The notes below the pieces were generated by a model. It searched no databases. It saw only the letters and a list, made by a program, of their open reading frames with translations, and was not told the origin of the DNA. This document shows, in pieces, positions 23,311 to 29,612 of a stretch of DNA of 29,612 nt. The DNA lies in the NCBI GenBank assembly GCA_963925895.1, contig CAWUVH010000021.1, positions 1 to 29,612 of the forward strand, given 5' to 3'. Made by a program: the position numbers and the translations under genes. Positions within the stretch are counted from its first letter, which is position 1. Each line of letters starts with the position of its first letter. This DNA comes from Eutrophovita sp913057845. GTDB taxonomy: Bacteria > Pseudomonadota > Gammaproteobacteria > Burkholderiales > Eutrophovitaceae.

Positions 23311-24398
23311 GCGGCCCTCCTGGCCACAAAAAATGTTTTCCATGCGCCGGTGCGGATGGCAAGCAACAGAATGAAAATGGTCAAGACAAACAAGTGCGGC
23401 AGGACAAGTCCTACCCATACAGACCAGTTGGATTGATACACTTGAGCTTGGGCAATACCCAGTGCGTTTTTATAAAACAGGAACAATAAAACACCAACCG
23501 CCACACTGTATGACCGACCGCCTCGATTATTGACGAACGAAATTGGGATGCTGATGAGCGCCAACAGTATCGCGCTAAAGGGTAAACCGAGGCGCCATAT
23601 CATCTCGGAATAACTTTGAGGTGAGGCCTCTTCGATTAATGACATCGTCGATCTTCCACTCAAATGGACATGAGGTTTTGGGGGTAGCGCTTTATCCATT
23701 CTCACGCCATACGTTGAGAATTGAGTCACGTCAAATTCCTGCGATTTAGCGAACTCGGTATAACGGTAACCATCCTGGGCCACTAAATAACTGATCCCCT
23801 CTTGCGATTCTTCTAGCCGGCCTCGACTCGCACTGGTCACTGAATCCTCATTACCATTTCGATCAAAAATAAAAATGCCACCTAATAGCTGTCCAGTCGA
23901 ATCAAGGCTGTCCACAAAAAAAACGGTTGAGCCATTTTTTGACTCAAGAAACACGCCTGGCGAAAGCGTTGAAATATTGTCGTTCACGTCAAGCGCTTGC
24001 TTCTCTGCCTCCAAGCGTTGGTCGGCCCATGGCGCTATATATAAACTTAATGCCGCAATGAGGATGGCAATAGGTATTGCAAATACCAAAGTCGGCTGCA
24101 CCCAAGATGAAATAGATTTCCCAGATGAAACCCAAATCACCATCTCGGAGTCACGATACCACCGGCTTAGACTTAACGTAACCGACAAAATAATACTCAA
24201 TGAGAACAAAATCGGCAGATTTTTGATGCTGCCAAGTGATAGCAGCATCAACACCGATCCAAAGGGCACAGAGCCGTTCGCTGCGTAACCAAGATATCGA
24301 ACCAATTGGGTAACAAACACAATCAGCAATAGGGCTACGAAAATGACCCCCCATGTGATCGAATATTCTTTTACAATGTTTCTAGAAAAAATTGACAT
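23307..24398 (-). CDS. lptF: LPS export ABC transporter permease LptF
   Basis: A 363-residue YjgP/YjgQ-family permease with the same layout as LptG: three N-terminal membrane helices, a periplasmic domain (about 120-255) and three C-terminal helices. The N-terminus FSRNIVKEYSITWGVIFVAL and the SLSRWYRDSEMVIWVSSGKS loop, which contacts LptB, are typical of LptF. It starts 78 bases from the divergent pepA and forms a two-gene unit with lptG. Divergence of lptFG from pepA is a common arrangement in proteobacteria. It connects functionally with waaA and waaC, whose product it exports. Confidence 0.93.
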   Translation of the reverse strand: MSIFSRNIVKEYSITWGVIFVALLLIVFVTQLVRYLGYAANGSVPFGSVLMLLSLGSIKNLPILFSLSIILSVTLSLSRWYRDSEMVIWVSSGKSISSWVQPTLVFAIPIAILIAALSLYIAPWADQRLEAEKQALDVNDNISTLSPGVFLESKNGSTVFFVDSLDSTGQLLGGIFIFDRNGNEDSVTSASRGRLEESQEGISYLVAQDGYRYTEFAKSQEFDVTQFSTYGVRMDKALPPKPHVHLSGRSTMSLIEEASPQSYSEMIWRLGLPFSAILLALISIPISFVNNRGGRSYSVAVGVLLFLFYKNALGIAQAQVYQSNWSVWVGLVLPHLFVLTIFILLLAIRTGAWKTFFVARRAA

Positions 24399-24476
24399 AT
24401 CAAGGTCAGATACCCTAGCAGAACGCTCATGCGGCGAGACTGATAGCTCTTATATTATCCAAGAAGGAATGAATCG

Positions 24477-25964
24477 ATGAACTTTAGCATAACCTCTAAA
24501 TCTCCGGAAACAGTAGGCTCCTATCTCGTCATTGGTGTGTTCGAGGGCCAAACGCTCACCCGAGCAGCAAAAACCATCAACACAGTCAGCCGCGGGACAT
24601 TACTCCAAAATCTTAAAGCCAGAAGGTTCTCAGGTAAGGTCGGCGATAGCTTAGAGCTGACCAATCTGCCGGGGACCAAATCTAAAACAATATTAGTGAT
24701 TGGGCTCGGAAGCAACAAATGCAAAGTAGAGTTCATACAGGCCATTCAAAACATGTTTGTAAAAGTGCGGGCAACAGGGGAAACGGAAATCACTTTGTAT
24801 CTTCCTGAGCTTAAAGCCCGAGGCGTGAGTAGGGCGTGGATGATTCGTCAAACAGCTACCGTTGGCACGAGTGTTGCCTACAAATATCAACTCAGGAAAA
24901 CGGTTCTCGACGGCAAATCATCTTCAGGCTTTCCCACCAAAGTCTCTATATCTATTGAAGGCAGTAATACTAACAGTGATCGGGTGCACCTCGCGCAGGG
25001 TGGCGCCATAGGAAGGGGGATGAATTTAGCGAAGGACCTCGGCAACCTCCCCGCCAACGTATGCACCCCTACATTTCTTGCTGAAACCACTGCCAAATTG
25101 GGAAAATTGAACAAGTTCTCGGTGAAACGCTTGTCCGAGACTGACATGAAAAAACTCGGGATGGGCGCCCTTTTATCCGTATCTCAAGGAAGCAAAGAGC
25201 CGGCGCAGTTGATCCATGCAACCTACTCCGGTGGCAAGAAAAAAGATGCCCCCGTCGTATTAGTCGGCAAAGGCATCACCTTTGATACCGGCGGCATTTC
25301 ACTCAAGTCATCGGGCGAGATGGATGAGATGAAATACGACATGTGCGGCGCGGCCAGTGTTATCGGAACACTGCTTGCTATTTCAGAAATGAAATTACCG
25401 ATTAACGTTGTTGGGCTCATCGCCGCCGCGGAGAATATGCCAAGCAGCACTGCGACGCGTCCTGGGGATGTGGTCACCACCATGTCGGGGAAAACAATAG
25501 AGATACTCAACACCGATGCCGAGGGCCGGCTCGTGTTGTGTGACGCATTAACCTACGCAGAAAAACTCCGCCCTGCGGCTGCCATTGACGTGGCGACCTT
25601 AACCGGCGCATGCATCGTCTCACTCGGTAAAGTCGCGTCGGGGCTTTTCAGCAACAACGATGAGCTGGCCGATGAAATCACCCAGGCAGGCACTGCGTCT
25701 TGGGATCGCGTATGGCGCATGCCGATATGGGATGACTACACCAAGTTGCTGAGCAGTAATTTTGCAGATCTAGCAAATATTGGCGGCAGAGCAGCGGGCA
25801 GCATCACAGCGGCATGTTTCTTGGCGGAATTTGCAACCAGTTACCCATGGGCTCACCTTGACATTGCTGGAACGGCTTGGGTGTCTGGCAAAGAGAAGGG
25901 CTCAACAGGTCGGCCTGTACCCCTACTGTGTGAGTTTCTCTTAAACCGCACGCCATCGCAATGA
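24477..25964 (+). CDS. pepA: Leucyl aminopeptidase (M17)
   Basis: A 495-residue cytosolic aminopeptidase that removes N-terminal residues; in E. coli the homologue also binds DNA. The metal ligands K265, D270, D288, D347 and E349 and the catalytic K277 and R351 are all present in VGKGITFDTGGISLKSSG and NTDAEGRLVLCDAL. The N-terminal domain, which varies in the family, spans about residues 1-165. The ATG at 24477 is preceded by AAGGA at 24464-24468. It is followed after 22 bases by holC, as in many proteobacteria. Confidence 0.97.
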   Translation: MNFSITSKSPETVGSYLVIGVFEGQTLTRAAKTINTVSRGTLLQNLKARRFSGKVGDSLELTNLPGTKSKTILVIGLGSNKCKVEFIQAIQNMFVKVRATGETEITLYLPELKARGVSRAWMIRQTATVGTSVAYKYQLRKTVLDGKSSSGFPTKVSISIEGSNTNSDRVHLAQGGAIGRGMNLAKDLGNLPANVCTPTFLAETTAKLGKLNKFSVKRLSETDMKKLGMGALLSVSQGSKEPAQLIHATYSGGKKKDAPVVLVGKGITFDTGGISLKSSGEMDEMKYDMCGAASVIGTLLAISEMKLPINVVGLIAAAENMPSSTATRPGDVVTTMSGKTIEILNTDAEGRLVLCDALTYAEKLRPAAAIDVATLTGACIVSLGKVASGLFSNNDELADEITQAGTASWDRVWRMPIWDDYTKLLSSNFADLANIGGRAAGSITAACFLAEFATSYPWAHLDIAGTAWVSGKEKGSTGRPVPLLCEFLLNRTPSQ

Positions 25965-25986
25965 GTCGATACAAGCTTGTGCGCCA

Positions 25987-26400
25987 ATGACTGAGATCAT
26001 ATTTTATACAGAAGTGTCTGACGAATTATCATTTCTCACAAAGCTTGCGGAAAAGACACTGAAGGTAAAACGAAAGGCCTGCATTGCGACACGAGATGCA
26101 GCCCATTCAAAAATGGTCTCTGAGTATCTTTGGTCGCATCAGCCCACTCAATTTATTCCGCACACACAGGGCAATGACGACGTGACCGACGAGTTCACAT
26201 CGCTCGAGTTACGACACGACAACGACAGCGCCCATCTGGACATTTTGATCAACCTGACTGCGGACACACCCATTCAGTTCAGCTCCTTTGAGCGTTTAGT
26301 GGAAATCGTCACCAAACAAACCCCTTCTATCGAGGGCGCGCGAGCGCGATTCAAGTGGTACCGAGATCGCGGATACGATATCAAAGTACATAAAATGTAG
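25987..26400 (+). CDS. holC: DNA polymerase III chi subunit
   Basis: A 137-residue protein of the chi family. It links the clamp-loader psi subunit to single-stranded-DNA-binding protein at the replication fork. EIIFYTEVSDELSFLTKLAEKTL at the N-terminus, CIATRDAAHSKMVSEYLWSH with the helix that meets SSB, and FIPHT are recognisable; the fold is short and weakly conserved, so the flanking pepA and valS genes support the call. No ribosome site is obvious, which suggests coupling to pepA 22 bases upstream. The last five codons lie inside a long hairpin that extends past the stop. Confidence 0.88.
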   Translation: MTEIIFYTEVSDELSFLTKLAEKTLKVKRKACIATRDAAHSKMVSEYLWSHQPTQFIPHTQGNDDVTDEFTSLELRHDNDSAHLDILINLTADTPIQFSSFERLVEIVTKQTPSIEGARARFKWYRDRGYDIKVHKM

Positions 26401-26409
26401 TTTGATATC
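26377..26409 (+). repeat. Long hairpin spanning the holC stop codon
   Basis: GATATCAAA (26377-26385) pairs with TTTGATATC (26401-26409), and after one G-G mismatch TACAT pairs with ATGTA around an AAA loop. The result is 14 pairs over 33 bases, with the UAG stop inside the downstream arm. No T run follows, so it is not a classic terminator. It may protect the 3' end of a processed pepA-holC message or weaken expression of valS. Confidence 0.6.
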
Positions 26410-26586
26410 AAAATAACTGTAACGGTTAGCACGCCGAAAACAAACGCATTGAGGTCGATAAAAAAGACGCATCCATATGTTTTTGAGTGCGTACTGCACC
26501 CGACCAGAGGGTATGGATCCTCCTAAAATTAGTGGTACGATGGTAGCCTGAATTTAAGCAACCCGATACGTAAAAAAGCTTTAGCC

Positions 26587-29427
26587 ATGTCGACCAAATC
26601 CAATCCCGAAGTTACCCCAAGTGAGCTCGCAAAAACTTTTGACCCAAAGTCCATCGAAGACTATTGGTACAACACTTGGGAACAACATGGATTCTTCAAG
26701 GATGATTCGTTCTTAGGTGATGACGCTGATGCGCCGGCCTACTGCATACAGCTTCCTCCTCCGAACGTCACTGGAACACTGCACATGGGTCATGCGTTCC
26801 AACAAACGCTGATGGATAGCCTCATTCGTTACCACCGAATGAATGGTAAAAAAACAAACTGGGTTGTCGGCACCGATCATGCAGGAATCGCCACCCAACT
26901 CGTTGTCGAACGACAACTCGCGCTCACGGGTAAAAAGCGTGCAGACCTCGGACGAGAGGCATTTCTAGAAGAAGTCTGGCGATGGAAAAAACAGTCTGGC
27001 TCAACCATCACCAATCAAATGCGTCGGCTGGGTTCATCGGCAAACTGGGAATATGCGGACTCGGATGGGCTGAAGTCGGGCTACTTCACCATGGACACAC
27101 ACATGTCCGAAGCGGTCGTTGAGGTGTTCGTTCGACTGCACGAAGAAGGACTCATATATAAGGGCAATCGACTGGTCAATTGGGACCCTAAACTCCAAAC
27201 AGCTGTCTCCGACCTTGAAGTCGATAGCATAGAGACGAACGGCAAGATATGGGAGATCGAGTACCCCAGTCAAGATGGGACGTTTAGTATTGTCGTGGCG
27301 ACCACTCGACCAGAAACCATGCTCGGAGATGTTGCCATTGCGGTAAACCCATCAGACGATCGATATACCGCTCTGATTGGAAAAGAAGTGATTGTTCCAC
27401 TTTGCGGCAGGCACATTCCGATCATTGCTGACGACTATGTTGACGCGGCATTCGGAACGGGTTGCGTGAAGATCACCCCCGCTCACGACTTTAATGACTT
27501 CAGCGTTGGCGAGCGGCATGAGCTCACACCGATCAATATACTTAACCTAGACGGCACAATGAACGAACACGTGCCTCAACGGTTCCAAAATATAGACCGT
27601 CTAGAAGCGCGCCAATTAATACTCCAAGAACTCAGAGACACCGGGCAGCTCGTCGGCGAAAAAAATCACACACTGAACGTGCCGAAGTCGGGCCGTACGG
27701 GAGAAATCGTCGAGCCGATGCTCACAGACCAATGGTTCGTCAAAACTCAAGGTTTAGCCGATCAAGCACTCAAGGCCGTTCATGATGGAGACATTCGATT
27801 CCACCCTGACCACTGGACCTCCACCTACAACCACTGGCTAGAGAATATTCAGGATTGGTGTATCTCGCGACAACTGTGGTGGGGACATCAGATACCAGCA
27901 TGGTACGACTCAGATGGTAATGCTTATGTCGCGCGCAATGAGACGGAAGCGATGACTCAAGCTAAAAAAAATGGCTACTCTGGCGCACTGCGTCGTGATG
28001 AAGATGTGCTCGACACCTGGTTCTCCTCGGCACTCGTGCCGTTTAGCTCTCTGGGGTGGCCTAAAAAAACCGAAGATTTAGCACGTTACCTCCCCTCGAA
28101 CGTGTTGGTGACTGGCTTTGATATCATTTTCTTTTGGGTCGCCCGAATGATCATGATGACGTTACACTTCACTGGACGCGTTCCATTCAAGGACGTGTAC
28201 ATCAATGCCTTGGTGCGGGATGCCGATGGACAAAAAATGTCGAAGTCCAAGGGCAACACCATCGATCCGTTAGACCTATTGGATGGCATCGACTTAGAGT
28301 CACTCGTCAAAAAATCAACGCAAAGCCTGATGCTTGCGGAGCACCAAGACAAAATTGAAAAGTACCTACGCAAAAACTTTCCAAAAGGAATTCCATCGTT
28401 TGGTGCCGACTCGCTGCGATTTACATTTGCGTCGCTGGCGACCTTCGCTAGAACCCTCAATTTTGATATGGGCCGTTGCGAAGGCTACCGTAACTTTTGT
28501 AACAAGCTGTGGAATGCGTCCCGGTTCGTGCTCATGAATACCGAAGGGAAAGACTGCGGATTAGACCCGCACGGGCCTGAGGTGTGCGCGTCGGGGGAGT
28601 ACCTCAACTTCTCAGCGGCGGACCGATGGATATCAAATGAATTTGAACGGACACTCATTAAAGTCAATAAAGGCTTTGAAAACTATCGCTTCGATACCGC
28701 AGCCAGCGCCATTTATCAATTCGTATGGGATGAATTCTGCGACTGGTATCTAGAAATCGCAAAAATTCAAATACAAACAGGAGACGCCGCGCAACAAAGG
28801 GCAACACGCAGAACGCTCATCCGCACACTTGAGAAATCGCTCCGGATGGCGCACCCCATTATCCCGTTCATCACCGAGGAGCTGTGGCAAAAAGTCGCCC
28901 CTGTGGCAGGGCTGCCTGGGAAGAGCGTGATGGTGAGCGCTTACCCGAAAGCAACCAAATCAATTGATGTTCAGGCTGATCAGGAACTTGAGACACTCAA
29001 AAACATCGTCACCTCCTGTCGTGCACTCAAAGCCGAATTGGGCATCGGTCCCTCGGAACGTTTGCCGCTTTGGATTGCAGGTGACGGCGAGTTCCTTCAG
29101 AAGTGGCAAGCTGTCATTCAAGCGCTCACAAAGTCTCGTGAAGTACGTTTAACCGGAGATCAACTGCCCGAGCAAGATAGCCCAACAGCCAATGTGGATG
29201 GTTACACCTTAATGGTGCACGTGGAGATTGACCCAGAGCAAGAACGCAAAAAAATACTGGGCGAGATAGAACGACTGAACGGCGAACTCGAACGAGACCA
29301 ACAAAAACTCAAGAACGATAGCTTTGTGCAAAAGGCACCCGCCAAGGTGGTGCAGCAAGTGCGGGACCAAGTCGAACGAAACCAAATGAAGCTCAAACAA
29401 TTCGAACGACAGCTCGAAAAATTTTAA
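26587..29427 (+). CDS. valS: Valyl-tRNA synthetase
   Basis: A 946-residue class Ia synthetase that charges tRNA-Val and edits misactivated threonine. The Rossmann-fold HIGH motif appears as HMGH (66-69), the CP1 editing domain follows with TTRPETMLGD, and KMSKS is at 550-554. The anticodon-binding domain (from about 680) contains CNKLWNASRF shortly before it, and a charged coiled-coil arm ends the protein (about 885-946). Length is like that of E. coli ValS. It lies 186 bases after holC with a weak ribosome site, in the common pepA-holC-valS order. The spacer shows an extended -10-like TGGTACGAT but no convincing -35. Confidence 0.98.
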   Translation: MSTKSNPEVTPSELAKTFDPKSIEDYWYNTWEQHGFFKDDSFLGDDADAPAYCIQLPPPNVTGTLHMGHAFQQTLMDSLIRYHRMNGKKTNWVVGTDHAGIATQLVVERQLALTGKKRADLGREAFLEEVWRWKKQSGSTITNQMRRLGSSANWEYADSDGLKSGYFTMDTHMSEAVVEVFVRLHEEGLIYKGNRLVNWDPKLQTAVSDLEVDSIETNGKIWEIEYPSQDGTFSIVVATTRPETMLGDVAIAVNPSDDRYTALIGKEVIVPLCGRHIPIIADDYVDAAFGTGCVKITPAHDFNDFSVGERHELTPINILNLDGTMNEHVPQRFQNIDRLEARQLILQELRDTGQLVGEKNHTLNVPKSGRTGEIVEPMLTDQWFVKTQGLADQALKAVHDGDIRFHPDHWTSTYNHWLENIQDWCISRQLWWGHQIPAWYDSDGNAYVARNETEAMTQAKKNGYSGALRRDEDVLDTWFSSALVPFSSLGWPKKTEDLARYLPSNVLVTGFDIIFFWVARMIMMTLHFTGRVPFKDVYINALVRDADGQKMSKSKGNTIDPLDLLDGIDLESLVKKSTQSLMLAEHQDKIEKYLRKNFPKGIPSFGADSLRFTFASLATFARTLNFDMGRCEGYRNFCNKLWNASRFVLMNTEGKDCGLDPHGPEVCASGEYLNFSAADRWISNEFERTLIKVNKGFENYRFDTAASAIYQFVWDEFCDWYLEIAKIQIQTGDAAQQRATRRTLIRTLEKSLRMAHPIIPFITEELWQKVAPVAGLPGKSVMVSAYPKATKSIDVQADQELETLKNIVTSCRALKAELGIGPSERLPLWIAGDGEFLQKWQAVIQALTKSREVRLTGDQLPEQDSPTANVDGYTLMVHVEIDPEQERKKILGEIERLNGELERDQQKLKNDSFVQKAPAKVVQQVRDQVERNQMKLKQFERQLEKF

Positions 29428-29476
29428 GCCCACACTCAAAACTCTCATCGTAATCGCAACACAATAAATCGAGCAC

Positions 29477-29505
29477 AAAAAAAGAGGGGACTAAGTCCCC
29501 TCTTT
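29477..29505 (-). terminator. Strong rho-independent terminator for the minus-strand gene
   Basis: AAAGAGGGGAC and GTCCCCTCTTT form a perfect eleven-base stem with a three-base loop (29481-29505). On the minus strand the stem runs straight into a stretch of seven T, ideal for ending the partial gene at the window edge. On the plus strand only three T follow, so it may also terminate valS less efficiently, 53 bases after that stop. Confidence 0.92.
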
Positions 29506-29537
29506 CACAACACTTCAGTACTAATGAATCTGACTGA

Positions 29538-29612
29538 TTAGTACATCAACTGCCAACCAATCATGAGCTCACTGATCTCTGTCGCGGTCTCATCAACACT
29601 TGCACCGTCAGT
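29538..29612 (-). CDS. Probable outer-membrane beta-barrel protein, C-terminal fragment
   Basis: Twenty-four codons and a TAA stop are present; the rest lies beyond the window. The fragment ends ISELMIGWQLMY, alternating polar and hydrophobic residues and closing on tyrosine. This is the pattern of a final transmembrane beta strand recognised by the BAM complex, in which the last residue is aromatic. It is followed 33 bases later by a very strong terminator, as expected for an abundant porin. The fragment is too short to name a family; an unrelated protein with a chance aromatic end remains possible. Confidence 0.55.
   Translation of the reverse strand, partial: TDGASVDETATEISELMIGWQLMY

Noticed and set aside
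24469..24480. Three-codon micro-ORF ATG-AAT-CGA-TGA whose stop overlaps the pepA start
   Set aside because: The AAGGA sits directly against its ATG with no spacing, so it is unlikely to be translated; AAGGA is correctly spaced for pepA instead.
26513..26541. Extended -10 promoter (TGGTACGAT) for valS
   Set aside because: No -35 hexamer at a workable distance; left as a remark in the valS entry.
1..29612. Mobile element, CRISPR array, phage or defence system
   Set aside because: No transposase, integrase, direct-repeat array, nuclease-helicase pair or toxin-antitoxin pair is seen; all substantial ORFs are accounted for by envelope and housekeeping genes.

Overview
The window is a stretch of ordinary bacterial chromosome, densely coded on both strands, with GC content a little under 50% by eye. 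The gene neighbourhoods point to a Betaproteobacterium-like Gram-negative: glnA-ntrB-ntrC-xthA, yqgE-yqgF-pyrR-pyrB, and lptF/lptG diverging from pepA-holC-valS. This placement is inferred from gene order and protein character, not from a search. No rRNA, tRNA, CRISPR array, insertion sequence, phage gene or toxin-antitoxin pair is visible.

Layout. Positions 1-151 are the 3' end of lipA, whose stop runs 20 bases into the convergent gene that follows. Positions 132-7765 form an LPS core/outer-core locus: a GT9 heptosyltransferase-like gene, three GT2 glycosyltransferases in a minus-strand run with overlapping ends, a GT17-type transferase on the plus strand, an unrecognised transferase-like gene, then waaC and waaA. 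Next come fthC (minus), thiC and uppP (plus). A rhodanese gene diverges from glnA across a control region with two good NtrC boxes, two further dyads and a near-consensus sigma-54 promoter. glnA ends in a terminator and is followed by ntrB and ntrC, then by xthA and prlC on the minus strand. The minus-strand block yqgE-ruvX-pyrR-pyrB follows. A small RDD membrane protein gene sits between it and the overlapping lptF-lptG pair. pepA, holC and valS run on the plus strand. The window closes with a strong terminator and the last 24 codons of what looks like an outer-membrane beta-barrel protein.

How the genes fit together. Envelope construction dominates: waaC and waaA build the inner core, the variable glycosyltransferases decorate it, LptF/LptG power LPS extraction, UppP recycles the lipid carrier, and the last gene is probably a porin. 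Nitrogen control (glnA, ntrB, ntrC and their DNA sites) forms a complete self-consistent module. Pyrimidine synthesis (pyrR, pyrB), thiamine pyrimidine synthesis (thiC), folate salvage (fthC), peptide turnover (prlC, pepA), DNA repair/replication (xthA, ruvX, holC) and translation (valS) are housekeeping.

I found no convincing new multi-gene system. The points most worth a second look are the dyad array at glnA and the sharing of that region with a rhodanese gene, an operator-like dyad inside the thiC promoter together with no visible TPP riboswitch, the GT17 gene and the unrecognised gene in the LPS locus, and a long hairpin straddling the holC stop codon.
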